Source of the DNA: Bradyrhizobium sp. CIAT3101
GTDB taxonomy: Bacteria; Pseudomonadota; Alphaproteobacteria; Rhizobiales; Xanthobacteraceae
Length of the DNA: 64,000 nucleotides
NCBI RefSeq assembly: GCF_029714945.1
Contig: NZ_CP121634.1
Location: forward strand, 5,725,001-5,789,000
Reading direction: 5' to 3'
Part shown: piece after piece, positions 1 through 9,307 of the stretch
Layout of the letters: each line of letters begins with the position of its first letter
Position numbering within the stretch: the first letter of the stretch is position 1
The notes under the pieces: generated by a model
What the model saw: only the letters and a program-made list of their open reading frames with translations
Databases searched by the model: none
What the model was told of the DNA's origin: nothing
Translations under genes and position numbers: made by a program

Positions 1-219
1 CACTTCTGTCGTGCGTTTAAGGAAAGCACCGGGCTTTCGCCACATGCCTGGCTACGCCAGCAGCGGCTCGATCAGGCCATGAACATGCTGCGCGATACAG
101 ATGCCTCGATTGCGACGGTGGCCGCACAGCTTGGCTACGCTTCGCAAACTGCATTCGCCGCGGCGTTCAAGAAATTGACCGGTGAAAGTCCGAGCGATTG
201 GCGACGACGCATGCGGTAG
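1..219 (+). CDS. AraC-family transcriptional regulator, C-terminal fragment
   Basis: Reading frame 1 is open from the first base to a TAG at 217-219 and encodes the last 72 residues of a protein whose start lies outside the window. The fragment matches the second helix-turn-helix of AraC/XylS proteins: an F-x-R-A-F-K-x-x-T-G-x-S-P segment near its start, then IATVAAQLGYAS, then F-x-x-A-F-K-K-L-T-G-E-S-P-S-D-W-R. This is the usual end of the DNA-binding domain, so the C-terminus is complete. The effector domain is not visible. It may control the flavin dehydrogenase or the acetoacetate/hydroxybutyrate genes downstream on the same strand, but that is only inferred from position. Confidence 0.85.
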   Translation, partial: HFCRAFKESTGLSPHAWLRQQRLDQAMNMLRDTDASIATVAAQLGYASQTAFAAAFKKLTGESPSDWRRRMR

Positions 220-719
220 CAGCAATCGCTCTACAGGCACCGCAATCACGCTGGCGCAGTAGCAGCTACGATCCGGTAGACGATCAGGGTCCCCAACGTT
301 TCCAACAGACGGAGACAAACGATGACCTCGAAGACCTTCGTCAGCCTCTTTGCAATCCCGCCGCGGCGACGGCTCGCCGCAACGACGATCTTGTATGGAC
401 TCTCCCTGGCGGTCCGCTTCACGTCCGCAACCGGCGAGGAAGTGGAGATTCCACCGCAGTCCCTGCAACGCATGAGCCCGGCGCTATCCATCATGGCCAA
501 CGATGATGCGCCTCTTCCCTACGCCAACTGGAGCGGCCGCAATGCCGCCGAGCCGCTCTTCTTTCGCCGCCGCTGGGCCGCATCGATGTCGAGCTGTCCC
601 TCCCCTTAAGACCTGACACTTTCGCCTCACGTTTTCGCGTCGTCGACCACACGAGACCGCAAGCACAGCGGCAGCGGCGGCGCGTCCATGCCGGAAGACC
701 AACCACAGGAGAAGACCAC
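220..719. other. 500-base stretch without a confident gene
   Basis: Between the AraC fragment and the flavin dehydrogenase only one open frame has a plausible ribosome site (322-609, listed separately). No clear terminator or repeat is visible. The last part, just before 720, must hold the leader of the dehydrogenase gene; an AGGAGAAG ribosome site lies about 5 bases before its ATG. Confidence 0.5.
322..609 (+). CDS. doubtful small ORF, 95 residues
   Basis: The ORF starts with ATG at 322 behind a GGAG about 7 bases upstream. The predicted protein begins MTSKTFVSLF and has one weakly hydrophobic stretch around residues 20-32, followed by a polar, Pro/Arg-rich tail with no motif I recognise. 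It could be a small secreted or membrane protein or a chance frame in GC-rich DNA. The ribosome site is the only argument in its favour. Confidence 0.2.
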   Translation: MTSKTFVSLFAIPPRRRLAATTILYGLSLAVRFTSATGEEVEIPPQSLQRMSPALSIMANDDAPLPYANWSGRNAAEPLFFRRRWAASMSSCPSP

Positions 720-1925
720 ATGCGACTAGTTATCATCGGCGCCGGCTTCGCCGGCATGTACGCCGCACTTTCCGCTGCCCGCCTGCGCGATATCCAGGGC
801 GTTTCCCCCGACGAACTCGAGATCGCGCTGGTTGCGCCGCAGCCGACGCTGGTGGTTCGCCCGCGGCTTTACGAAGCGAAACCGGAAACCCTGACTGCGC
901 CTCTACTCGAGGTGCTCAAGTCCATCGACGTCGTCTACGTGCAGGGCAGCGCCGAAACGATCGATACCAAATCCCGCATGTTGCAGGTCTCGACCGCCGG
1001 GGGCACCCGAAAGACGCTATCCTACGACCGGCTGGTCGTCGCCACTGGCAGCCGGCTCTTCCGCCCGAATATTCCGGGCCTCGCCGAGCATGGCTTCAGC
1101 GTCGACTCGCTCGATGATGCGGTGGCCCTCGACAGGCATCTGCACGGCTTGGCCGAAAGGCCGGCAAGAAACGGTCGCGACACCGTTGTCGTTGCCGGCG
1201 GCGGTTTCACCGGCATCGAAGCTGCAACCGAGATGCCCAAGCGGCTTCGTGCGATCCTCGGCAAGGACGCGAAGCCACGCGTGATCATCGTCGAACGTAA
1301 CAGTGCGGTCGCTCCCGACATGGGCACCGGCCCTCGTCCCGTCATTGAGAATGCGTTGCGCGAACTCGGCGTAGAGACCCGGGTCGGCGCTGGCGTCAGT
1401 GCGCTCGACGAGACCGGCGTCACGCTTTCGAGCGGCGAACGCATCGAGGCGGAAACCGTGGTCTGGGCCGCGGGCATTCGTGCCGCACCATTGACTCAAC
1501 AGATTCCCGCGGAGCGCGACAATTCCGGCCGGCTGCTGGTTGATCGGGATCTGCGTGTGGCGTCGGTGCCCGGCGTCTTCGCCACCGGCGATGCCGCGAA
1601 GGCTGCGTGCGACGATGCCGGCAACTTTGCACTGATGTCCTGCCAGCACGCCACCCGAATGGGCGCCTTCGCCGGCAACAATGCCGCTGCCGAGCTCCTC
1701 GGCGTCCCGACCAAGCCGTACCACCAGAAAGCCTACGTCACATGCCTCGACCTCGGCGAAGCCGGCGCGGTCTTCACCCGCGGCTGGGAACGGAAGGTCG
1801 AGATCGTCGGCGACGTCGCCAAGAAGACCAAGCACGAGATCAACACCGTGTGGATCTACCCGCCGCGGGCCGAGCGGGCTGCCGCGCTCGCATCCGCCGA
1901 TCCGGAGCACGTCACCGAGGTCTGA
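720..1925 (+). CDS. NAD(P)/FAD-dependent oxidoreductase, NDH-2 like
   Basis: This 401-residue pyridine-nucleotide-disulphide-type flavoprotein has an N-terminal FAD-binding [11 protein letters not shown] at residues 7-17, a second dinucleotide fold with [12 protein letters not shown] near residue 160, and the FAD-contacting ATGDAA near residue 289. The closest broad family is type II NADH dehydrogenase and its relatives, which pass electrons from NADH to quinone without pumping protons at the inner face of the membrane. There is no CxxxxC redox pair of the thioredoxin-reductase kind. ATG 720 has an AGGAGAAG site. The next gene, acetoacetate decarboxylase, begins 76 bases downstream on the same strand. 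The electron acceptor cannot be told from the sequence. Confidence 0.8.
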   Translation: MRLVIIGAGFAGMYAALSAARLRDIQGVSPDELEIALVAPQPTLVVRPRLYEAKPETLTAPLLEVLKSIDVVYVQGSAETIDTKSRMLQVSTAGGTRKTLSYDRLVVATGSRLFRPNIPGLAEHGFSVDSLDDAVALDRHLHGLAERPARNGRDTVVVAGGGFTGIEAATEMPKRLRAILGKDAKPRVIIVERNSAVAPDMGTGPRPVIENALRELGVETRVGAGVSALDETGVTLSSGERIEAETVVWAAGIRAAPLTQQIPAERDNSGRLLVDRDLRVASVPGVFATGDAAKAACDDAGNFALMSCQHATRMGAFAGNNAAAELLGVPTKPYHQKAYVTCLDLGEAGAVFTRGWERKVEIVGDVAKKTKHEINTVWIYPPRAERAAALASADPEHVTEV

Positions 1926-2001
1926 GACGCTCAAGAGATATGGCCGCGCTTCGGACGCAGAAGCGCGGCTCCCTCGCCATCGACCAAACTGGAGCCCCCC
2001 G

Positions 2002-2796
2002 ATGAAACACGAGACCGTGCGCACGACGGCGTTCGCCATGCCGCTGACCAATCCGGCTTTTCCACCGGGCCCCTACCGCTTCGTCAACCGCGAATACTTC
2101 ATCATCCAGTACCGGACGGATCCCGCGGCGCTGCGCCGGATCGTGCCGGCACCGCTCGAACTGACCGAACCGGTCGTGAACTACGAATTCATCCGCATGC
2201 CGGATTCAACAGGGTTCGGCGACTACACGGAGAGCGGCCAGGTCATTCCCGTATCCTACCAAGGTCAGGCCGGCAGCTTTACCCATCAGATGTTCCTCAA
2301 TGACCATCCGCCCATCGCCGGCGGGCGGGAGCTGTGGGGATTTCCAAAGAAGCTGGCGCAGCCGAAACTCGCGGTCGAGATCGATACGCTGGTCGGCACC
2401 TTGAACTACGGCTCGGTTCGCATCGCGACCGGAACCATGGGTTACAAGCACCGCGCGCTCGACATCGAAGCCGAGGCCAGGAAGCTCACCGCGCCCAATT
2501 TCCTGCTCAAGATTATCCCACATGTCGATGGCTCGGCGCGCATCTGCGAGCTGGTCCGCTACCACCTCGAAGACATTACCGTCAAAGGCGCCTGGACGGG
2601 ACCGGCGGCGCTGGACCTGTATTCGCATGCCCTGGCGCCCGTCACCGAACTTCCGGTCCTCGAAGTGCTGTCAGCCAAACACCTCGTGGCCGACTTGACG
2701 CTCGGTCTCGGCACCGTGGTCCACGACTACCTGTCGTCCGGAGCGGCCGTACGGCAATCCAGATCCGAAATCCTCATCGAGGCAAACGCCGGCTGA
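2002..2796 (+). CDS. adc: Acetoacetate decarboxylase
   Basis: The 264-residue product has the typical length of acetoacetate decarboxylase, which converts acetoacetate to acetone and CO2. The hallmark is [12 protein letters not shown] around residues 112-123; in the clostridial enzyme the Lys-Lys pair includes the Schiff-base lysine and the residue that lowers its pKa. The N-terminal [13 protein letters not shown] segment is also typical. I start at ATG 2002, which gives the family length; the frame is open further upstream but overlaps the preceding gene. Patatin-like lipase, an efflux pair and 3-hydroxybutyrate dehydrogenase follow, so acetoacetate from hydroxybutyrate oxidation is the likely substrate. 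Members of this fold can act on other keto acids, so the substrate is not certain. Confidence 0.85.
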   Translation: MKHETVRTTAFAMPLTNPAFPPGPYRFVNREYFIIQYRTDPAALRRIVPAPLELTEPVVNYEFIRMPDSTGFGDYTESGQVIPVSYQGQAGSFTHQMFLNDHPPIAGGRELWGFPKKLAQPKLAVEIDTLVGTLNYGSVRIATGTMGYKHRALDIEAEARKLTAPNFLLKIIPHVDGSARICELVRYHLEDITVKGAWTGPAALDLYSHALAPVTELPVLEVLSAKHLVADLTLGLGTVVHDYLSSGAAVRQSRSEILIEANAG

Positions 2797-2827
2797 TCAG
2801 ATCAGCCGCAACGTCGGGAGATTCGAA

Positions 2828-4003
2828 ATGCTTAAGGTCACGCGCGAGCAAACCATTCCTGTGCGGCAACAATCCAGGCCGCTGCCATATGATGTGGTTG
2901 CTCTGGTCCTGCAGGGTGGCGGAGCTCTCGGCGCCTATCAGGCCGGAGTCTACGAAGGCCTGCACGAAGCCGGCATCCGGCCAAACTGGCTGGCTGGAAT
3001 TTCGATCGGGGCGCTCAACGCCGCCATCATCGCCGGCTCGCCCGAAAGCGAGCGCGTGCAGCGGCTGCGCGAGTTCTGGGAGACCATCTGCGCCTTTTCG
3101 ATCGAATGGCCCGCAGGCGAAGGACTGGCCAATGCCTTGCCCTTTGCGTTCGACATCACCTCGATCCGCAACGCGTTGGCCGCAGCGAGGGCACTGGTCC
3201 AAGGCCAGCCCGGCTTCTTCAAGCCGCGCTTTCCCTCGCCACTCTGGTCGCCCTTCTCGGGTAACGCCGCAACCAGCTTTTACGATACGGCGCCTCTGCA
3301 TCAGACATTGGAGCGGTTCGTCGATTTCGACCGGCTGAACTCGGGCGACGTGCGCGTCAGCGTCGGCGCGGTCAACGTCCGCACTGGCAACCTGACCTAT
3401 TTCGACACCGCCGAGCGCCGGCTGGGACCGAAGCATTTCATGGCGTCCGGCGCGCTGCCACCAGGATTCCCCGCCGTCGAAATCGAAGGCGAGCACTATT
3501 GGGACGGCGGCGTGGTGTCGAACACGCCCCTCTCCCGCGTCCTGTCGGGCGAGCCTCGTGACACGCTGACGTTCCAGATCGATCTCTGGTCGGCCCGGGG
3601 CCGCGTTCCCTACGACATGATGGAGGTTTCGAGCCGGCAGAAGGACATCCAGTATTCGAGCCGCACCCGCACCGTGACGGATCAGGTGCTGCGGATGCAG
3701 AAGATGCGTCGGGCCTTGCAGCGAACTATCGAGAAGCTGCCGGAAGCTGCAAGAGGGGATCCGGAGATCCGCGACATCGCCGAGATGGCGCGCGAGCGCT
3801 CCTACAACATCGTTCACCTGATTTATCAGACCAAGATCCACGAAGGCCATTCGCGGGATTACGAATTTGGGCTGAGCGCGATGCGCGCGCATTGGCAAAG
3901 CGGGCTCGACGACATCCGCCGCACGCTGGCCGATCCGCACCGCCTGGACCCGCCGTCTCCCGAGCTCGGCATCGTCACCCATGACGTCCATCGTCGCGAT
4001 TGA
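2828..4003 (+). CDS. Patatin-like phospholipase family protein
   Basis: This 391-residue serine hydrolase has the patatin fold. The oxyanion-hole motif LQGGGALGAYQAGV lies near residues 21-34, the nucleophile elbow GISIG near residues 56-60, and the catalytic Asp in WDGGVVSNTP near residue 227, so the Ser-Asp dyad is complete. The C-terminal part (from about residue 300) resembles the DUF3734 extension often seen on bacterial patatins. It has no signal peptide and is probably cytoplasmic or peripheral. It is preceded by GGGAG and lies 31 bases after the decarboxylase. In this setting it may release acyl chains or PHB oligomers feeding the hydroxybutyrate enzymes; that link is inference. Confidence 0.85.
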   Translation: MLKVTREQTIPVRQQSRPLPYDVVALVLQGGGALGAYQAGVYEGLHEAGIRPNWLAGISIGALNAAIIAGSPESERVQRLREFWETICAFSIEWPAGEGLANALPFAFDITSIRNALAAARALVQGQPGFFKPRFPSPLWSPFSGNAATSFYDTAPLHQTLERFVDFDRLNSGDVRVSVGAVNVRTGNLTYFDTAERRLGPKHFMASGALPPGFPAVEIEGEHYWDGGVVSNTPLSRVLSGEPRDTLTFQIDLWSARGRVPYDMMEVSSRQKDIQYSSRTRTVTDQVLRMQKMRRALQRTIEKLPEAARGDPEIRDIAEMARERSYNIVHLIYQTKIHEGHSRDYEFGLSAMRAHWQSGLDDIRRTLADPHRLDPPSPELGIVTHDVHRRD

Positions 4004-4037
4004 GATTCAGCGCCCCCAGCAGCTTCCGGAGAGAGCC

Positions 4038-5186
4038 ATGTCGACCCTTTCTTACGCCTCCGAACAGAGGACCAAAGCCCGTCATGCTCCATCGCGTCAG
4101 GCGATCCGGCGCGCGGCAATCGCGTTCGCTGCCGCGCTCGGCGTGGCCGGAGCTACAGTCTACGGCCACTACTATGTCACCGCCGGTCGCTACCTGGAGA
4201 CGACCGACGATGCCTATGTGAAAGCGGACTCCACGATCATCGCACCCAAAGTCTCCGGCCACATTGCGGAGGTTCTCGTCGCCGATAACCAGCCGGTAAA
4301 ATCCGGCCAGGTCTTGGCGCGGATCGACGACCGCGATTTCAAGACCGCGCTGAAGCAAGCCCAGGCGGATGTCGCAGCATCCGAGGCTGCAGTCAAACAC
4401 CTGAACGCACAGATCGAATTGCAGGAGCCGCTCATTCAACAACAGGCGGCCGAGGTCGATGCGACCGAGGCCAACCTGAAGTTCGCCCAGCAAGAGCGTG
4501 CCCGCTACGACGATCTCATGAAGTCGGGTGCGGGCACCATTCAACGGGCCCAGCAAACTGACGCAACGTTACGCTCGCAGATCGCACAATTGCAGCAGGG
4601 CAAGGCGGGATTGATCGCCGCCAACAAGAAGATCGAGGTGCTCTCGACCCAGCGGGCTCAGGCTCTCGCGCAGCTCGATCACGCTCATGCGCTGGAACAA
4701 CAGGCGGCGCTGAACGTCTCCTATACGCGGATCACCGCGCCGGTCGACGGCACCGTCGGCGCGCGCACCCTGCGGGTCGGCCAATATGTCCAGGCGGGCA
4801 CGCAGCTCATGGCAGTCGTTCCGCTCGACGCGGTCTACGTGGTCGCAAATTTCAAGGAGACCCAGCTCACTCACGTACGCAATGGACAGCCGGTCGAGCT
4901 GCGCGTCGACAGTTTCCATTCGACGAAGCTGAAAGGTCACGTCGATAGCCTGTCGCCGGCGAGCGGCCTGGAGTTCGCCCTGCTGCCGCCCGACAATGCG
5001 ACCGGCAACTTCACCAAGATCGTGCAGCGCGTGCCGGTGAAGATCGTGCTCGACGACCAAAGCCTGAACGGCCTTCTGCGCCCGGGAATGTCGGCCGAGC
5101 CCACCGTCAATACCAAGTCTGCCGTTATCGCCGAGCGAGACGCCGAGAAGCGGCTTGCCTTGCGTAGCAACAAGCCCCGCGGCTGA
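4038..5186 (+). CDS. HlyD/EmrA-family membrane fusion protein
   Basis: The 382-residue periplasmic adaptor has one membrane anchor near residues 30-50, followed by ETTDDAYV, the N-terminal signature of the EmrA branch. A lipoyl-like half-motif (IAPKVSGHI), a long Gln/Ala-rich helical hairpin (about residues 110-220) and the return strand YTRITAPVDGTVG follow. I chose ATG 4038 with GGAGAG before it; an earlier ATG at 3981 would overlap the patatin gene and lacks a site. It is expected to bridge the MFS pump encoded 35 bases downstream to an outer-membrane channel that is not encoded here. Confidence 0.88.
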   Translation: MSTLSYASEQRTKARHAPSRQAIRRAAIAFAAALGVAGATVYGHYYVTAGRYLETTDDAYVKADSTIIAPKVSGHIAEVLVADNQPVKSGQVLARIDDRDFKTALKQAQADVAASEAAVKHLNAQIELQEPLIQQQAAEVDATEANLKFAQQERARYDDLMKSGAGTIQRAQQTDATLRSQIAQLQQGKAGLIAANKKIEVLSTQRAQALAQLDHAHALEQQAALNVSYTRITAPVDGTVGARTLRVGQYVQAGTQLMAVVPLDAVYVVANFKETQLTHVRNGQPVELRVDSFHSTKLKGHVDSLSPASGLEFALLPPDNATGNFTKIVQRVPVKIVLDDQSLNGLLRPGMSAEPTVNTKSAVIAERDAEKRLALRSNKPRG

Positions 5187-5221
5187 CCAAACCGTCCTCC
5201 CTCACACGTGAGCAGATCGCC

Positions 5222-6832
5222 ATGACGACACTGCAAACCGCGATTGGCGCCCAGGCCGGTAGCGAACGTCAGCTACCGGCCACCACTCCCGCCGTCTCGG
5301 CAAAGACCTGGCTTGCGGTCAGCGGGGCCACGCTGGGCGCCTTCATGGCGGTGCTCAACATTCAGATCGTCAATGCCTCCCTTGCCAACATCCAGGGCGG
5401 GATCGGTGCGGGCATCGATGACGGCGGCTGGATCTCGACCTCGTACCTGATCGCCGAGATTGTCGTAATCCCCCTGAGCGGCTGGCTTGCCCAGGTGTTC
5501 TCGGTCCGCATCTATCTCCTCACCAACGCATTCCTGTTCCTGGCGTTTTCGGCGGCCTGCGCGCTCGCGCAGAACCTGCCGCAGATGATCGTGCTCCGCG
5601 CCGTACAGGGCTTTACCGGTGGGGTGCTAATTCCGATGGCGTTCACGCTCATCATTACGCTGCTGCCCAAGGCGAAGCAGCCGATTGGATTGGCGATGTT
5701 CGCGATCTCCGCGACCTTCGCGCCGGCCATTGGTCCGACCATCGGGGGCTATCTCACTGAAAATTTCGGCTGGGAGTACGTCTTCTACGTCAACATCGTC
5801 CCCGGCGCGATCATGATCACGATGCTCTATGCCTCGCTGGAAGCTGCGCCTATGCAGCTGCGCCTGTTACGGGAGGGCGATTGGGCCGGCATCGCCACGA
5901 TGGCGATCGGACTTGCCGCGCTTCAGACCGTGCTGGAAGAAGGCAACAAGGACGACTGGTTCGGCTCGCCTTTCATCGTCCGGCTGGCAATCGTTGCTGT
6001 GGTTGCGTTGACTCTGTTCCTCGTCATCGAACTTGCCGCGAAGAAGCCGCTGCTCAACCTGCGCATCCTGTTCCGTCGCAATTTCGGCTTCGGCGTGCTC
6101 GCGAACTTTCTGCTCGGTGTGTCGCTGTACGGTTCCGTCTACGTCCTGCCGGTCTACCTGTCCCGCATCCAGGGCTACAACTCCGAGCAGATCGGCATGG
6201 TGCTGGCATGGACCGGCCTGCCACAGCTCGTGCTGATCCCGCTGGTGCCCCGCCTGATGCAGCGGCTCGATCCTCGCCTCGTGATCGGCGTCGGCTTTGT
6301 GCTGTTCGGCGGCTCCAATTTCTTGAATATCTACATGACCAACGACTATGCAGCCGATCAGCTATTTTGGCCGAACGTGATCCGCGCGCTTGGCCAGGCC
6401 CTCGTCTTTGCGCCGCTCTCGGCGGTCGCCACCAGCGGAATCGAGGCCGAGAACGCCGGATCGGCATCCGCTCTGTTCAACATGATGCGCAACCTTGGTG
6501 GCGCGATCGGCATTGCCGCGCTTCAGACGCTGCTGACCAAGCGGGAGCAATATCATTCCAACGTCCTGACGCAATCGGTCTCGATGTTCGAGCAAGCCAC
6601 CCGCACTCGCCTCGATCAGCTCACGCAATATTTCATGAGCCATGGCGTTATCGACCGCATCGACGCCGTCCATCACGCCTATGTCGCGATCGGCAAGGTC
6701 GTTCAGAAGCAGGCCTTCATCCTCGCATTCAGCGACACCTTCTTTCTGCTCGGCGTCTCGCAGATCGTCGCCCTTCTCGCTGCGCTCATGCTGACAAAGC
6801 CCGGGCGTATCGAAGCCGGCGGCGGGCATTGA
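5222..6832 (+). CDS. DHA2-family MFS efflux transporter, EmrB-like
   Basis: The 536-residue major facilitator protein fits the 14-helix DHA2 group. Visible features are FMAVLNIQIVNASL in helix 1, GWISTSYLIAEIVVIPLSGWL in helices 2-3, and the antiporter motif C-like QGFTGGVLIPMAF and PTIGGYL segments. It lies directly behind the EmrA-like adaptor, as is usual for EmrAB systems exporting hydrophobic toxicants by proton antiport. Its position between the decarboxylase/lipase and the hydroxybutyrate dehydrogenase genes suggests export of an organic acid or solvent product, but no specificity can be read from the sequence. Confidence 0.9.
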   Translation: MTTLQTAIGAQAGSERQLPATTPAVSAKTWLAVSGATLGAFMAVLNIQIVNASLANIQGGIGAGIDDGGWISTSYLIAEIVVIPLSGWLAQVFSVRIYLLTNAFLFLAFSAACALAQNLPQMIVLRAVQGFTGGVLIPMAFTLIITLLPKAKQPIGLAMFAISATFAPAIGPTIGGYLTENFGWEYVFYVNIVPGAIMITMLYASLEAAPMQLRLLREGDWAGIATMAIGLAALQTVLEEGNKDDWFGSPFIVRLAIVAVVALTLFLVIELAAKKPLLNLRILFRRNFGFGVLANFLLGVSLYGSVYVLPVYLSRIQGYNSEQIGMVLAWTGLPQLVLIPLVPRLMQRLDPRLVIGVGFVLFGGSNFLNIYMTNDYAADQLFWPNVIRALGQALVFAPLSAVATSGIEAENAGSASALFNMMRNLGGAIGIAALQTLLTKREQYHSNVLTQSVSMFEQATRTRLDQLTQYFMSHGVIDRIDAVHHAYVAIGKVVQKQAFILAFSDTFFLLGVSQIVALLAALMLTKPGRIEAGGGH

Positions 6833-6877
6833 TTTCACTCGTCCGCAACGACACCACAAAGAACGAAAGGAACTCCG

Positions 6878-7660
6878 ATGTTGAAGAATAAGGTAGCGAT
6901 CGTCACCGGCTCGACCAGTGGCATTGGGCTCGGGATCGCCAGAGAGTTGGCCAGGCTTCGCGCCACCATCGTCTTGAACGGCTTCGGCGACCCCGGCGAG
7001 ATCGAAGCCATCCGCGCCGGGATCGAACGCGAACACGACGTGCGTGTCGTGTACGACGGCGCCGACATGTCGAAGGGCGATTCCGTGCGCCGCCTGATCG
7101 CGACCACGATCGAGACCTTCGGGCGCCTCGACATCCTCGTGAACAATGCCGGCATCCAGTTCACCGCGCCTGTGGAGGAATTTCCGCCCGCCAAGTGGCA
7201 CGCGATCCTGGACATCAATCTGTCGGCTGCATTCCACGGCATCGCCGCCGCGGTGCCCCAGATGAAGAAGCAGCGCTGGGGCCGGATCGTCAACATCGCC
7301 TCGACCCACGGTCTCGTTGCGTCGACACACAAGGCGGCCTACGTCGCGGCCAAGCACGGCCTGGTCGGCCTGACCAAAGTGGTCGGCCTGGAGACCGCCG
7401 GCAGCGGCGTGACCTGCAACGCGGTCTGTCCCGGCTGGGTGCGGACACCTCTGGTCGAAAAGCAAATCAGCGACATGGCCGCGCAAAAGAACATCAGCCA
7501 ACAGGACGCCGCCAGGGCGCTGTTGGGTGAGAAGCAACCGTCCTCCGAATTCGTCTCTCCGGAGCAGCTTGGAGGCACCGTGGCCTTCCTCTGTTCGCCT
7601 GCGGCAGACCAGATCACGGGCACCGCCATCGCGGTCGATGGCGGATGGACGGCACAGTAG
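6878..7660 (+). CDS. bdhA: 3-hydroxybutyrate dehydrogenase (SDR family)
   Basis: This 260-residue short-chain dehydrogenase has the cofactor loop TGSTSGIG at residues 11-18, NNAG near residue 89, and the catalytic Ser with YVAAK near residues 153-157. The segments VCPGWVRTPLVEKQI and the 260-residue length are characteristic of D-3-hydroxybutyrate dehydrogenase, which oxidises (R)-3-hydroxybutyrate to acetoacetate with NAD+. AAAGGAA precedes the ATG. Together with the decarboxylase 4 kb upstream it gives a route from hydroxybutyrate to acetone, or from stored PHB to acetoacetate. Confidence 0.88.
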   Translation: MLKNKVAIVTGSTSGIGLGIARELARLRATIVLNGFGDPGEIEAIRAGIEREHDVRVVYDGADMSKGDSVRRLIATTIETFGRLDILVNNAGIQFTAPVEEFPPAKWHAILDINLSAAFHGIAAAVPQMKKQRWGRIVNIASTHGLVASTHKAAYVAAKHGLVGLTKVVGLETAGSGVTCNAVCPGWVRTPLVEKQISDMAAQKNISQQDAARALLGEKQPSSEFVSPEQLGGTVAFLCSPAADQITGTAIAVDGGWTAQ

Positions 7661-7693
7661 CAGAAACAACCTAGCGCGAAAATGGAGCTCCTC

Positions 7694-8404
7694 ATGGACG
7701 AAGAACGCAAAGTCGCAATCATCACCGGCGCGTCGCGGGGCATCGGCGAAGCCTTGGTGAGAGCGTATCGCGGCAGAAACTATCGCGTGATCGCGAACGC
7801 CCGCTCGATTGAGCCGTCATCCGATCCGGACATTCTCGCCGTCGCCGGCGACATCGGCGACCCCAGAACGGCAGAACACATTGTTCTCCGGGCGCTTGAC
7901 CAATTTGGTCGGATCGACACGCTTGTCAACAACGCCGGCATCTTCATCGGAAAGCCGTTCATCGAATATACGGACGATGACTATGCCAGGATGCTGGCGA
8001 TCAACCTCAACGGCTTTTTCCACATGACGCGACGCGCTACCGTGGAGATGCTGAGGCGCGGCTCCGGGCACATTGTGCAGATCACGAGCAGCCTGGACGA
8101 GAACGTCAGCAGCCAGGCGCCGTCAGCGTTGGCAGCCTTGACCAAGGGTGGTCTTAACGCGGCGACGAAGTCGCTTGCCGTCGAACTTGCAAGCAGGGGA
8201 ATCCGTGTCAACGCGGTCGCACCAGGCGCGACCAAGACGTCGATGCACAGGCCAGAAATGTATGACCATCTCGGCAAGCAGCACCCGATTGGTCGGATGG
8301 GTGAGGTCCACGAGATCGTCGAGGCCGTGCTCTTCCTCGAAGGTGCCGACTTCGTCACCGGCGAAATCCTGCATGTCGACGGCGGACAAAGCGCGGGCTC
8401 CTGA
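7694..8404 (+). CDS. SDR-fold oxidoreductase lacking the catalytic Tyr
   Basis: The 236-residue protein has the SDR cofactor loop TGASRGIG and NNAGIF, so nucleotide binding looks intact. At the active site the Ser is present (QITSS), but the usual YxxxK reads A-A-L-T-K: the Tyr is Ala while the Lys is kept. It also has the usual C-terminal D-G-G. I start at ATG 7694 because GGAG sits 6 bases before it; an in-frame ATG at 7682 has no such site. It follows bdhA by 33 bases. It may be a non-catalytic or altered-mechanism SDR; the substrate is unknown. Confidence 0.75.
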   Translation: MDEERKVAIITGASRGIGEALVRAYRGRNYRVIANARSIEPSSDPDILAVAGDIGDPRTAEHIVLRALDQFGRIDTLVNNAGIFIGKPFIEYTDDDYARMLAINLNGFFHMTRRATVEMLRRGSGHIVQITSSLDENVSSQAPSALAALTKGGLNAATKSLAVELASRGIRVNAVAPGATKTSMHRPEMYDHLGKQHPIGRMGEVHEIVEAVLFLEGADFVTGEILHVDGGQSAGS

Positions 8405-8467
8405 AGGGTCTCTGTCGTCAGGCCGATATTCGGGACCAATCAGGGCTTGCAACCGGAACCGCTGAAG

Positions 8468-9199
8468 ATGCCTCTGCTTACTCAAGGCAGTGCCCCGTCC
8501 CAAAGCGGCCTGGATTCCGCGAACGAAGCAGTGAAGCAGTCGCGCCTGGAGGCGCGACTGTTACCATTGCTTGGCGTCATTGCCGGAATGGTCGACTTCA
8601 CCGGCTTCTTCACCCTGGGTCACATCTTCACGGCCCACGTGACCGGCAATATCGTGTTGGCCACCGTCGTTGCCATTGATGGCGGCTCGTTTCGCTGGGC
8701 ACAGTTGTCGGCGCTCCCTGTCTTCATGATTGCTTTGGCGACTGTTTGGCTAATCGCCCAAGCTTCCGGCCGGCACGGTTCTCGTCTGGCGCGGCTGTTG
8801 CTCCAGGTTCAGTTCCTGGTGCTTCTCATGCTGTTGATCTTCAGCGTGATCACCAAGCCATCAGCCGATCCCGCTGGACTGAACGCCGATGCTGCGGCGA
8901 CGATGGCCGTGTCGGCGATGGCCTGCCAATACGCACTCCTTCGCCTGGCGCTGCCCGGCGCGATATCGACTGCAGTGATGACCGGCAATCTGACCAATGC
9001 AGTCTTGTCCGCGATGGATCTCCTCGCCGCACGCAATCGTCTGCTGCCGCACGATTCCCCGCCGCTCAATCACTCGCTGTTTCGCCTGCTCAGCTTCATC
9101 CTGGGGTGCATCGTTGCTGCAGGAGCGGTCTTGCTGATGGGAGATTGGGCCTGGTCGCTTCCGGCAGCACTGGCGGGAATAGCGGTTGCGTTGGATTAA
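8468..9199 (+). CDS. DUF1275 (YoaK-type) membrane protein
   Basis: The 243-residue hydrophobic protein has about six membrane helices. The family hallmark is GMVDFTGFFTLGHIFTAHVTGN near its N-terminus, partly repeated as AVMTGNLTN in the second half, which is typical of DUF1275. The function of the family is not established; transport has been suggested. I used ATG 8468; a TTG at 8447 in the same frame is an alternative. It lies 63 bases after the SDR and may be the last gene of this rightward group. Confidence 0.8.
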   Translation: MPLLTQGSAPSQSGLDSANEAVKQSRLEARLLPLLGVIAGMVDFTGFFTLGHIFTAHVTGNIVLATVVAIDGGSFRWAQLSALPVFMIALATVWLIAQASGRHGSRLARLLLQVQFLVLLMLLIFSVITKPSADPAGLNADAAATMAVSAMACQYALLRLALPGAISTAVMTGNLTNAVLSAMDLLAARNRLLPHDSPPLNHSLFRLLSFILGCIVAAGAVLLMGDWAWSLPAALAGIAVALD

Positions 9200-9307
9200 T
9201 AGCGCTCGGCATCAAGTCTATCCGACGCCCCTCACATCTTGCCACGTACGCGAAGCACGCAAAAATCGAAGTTCGTCGAAAATCGCGCAAATCCTTGTAC
9301 GTGGGCG

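Noticed and set aside
2774..3991. 405-codon open frame opposite the patatin gene
   Set aside because: The patatin frame has the full Ser-Asp dyad; the opposite frame shows no family resemblance.
6362..7669. 435-codon open frame opposite bdhA and the end of the MFS gene
   Set aside because: It spans two unrelated genes on the other strand, with no ribosome site or motif.
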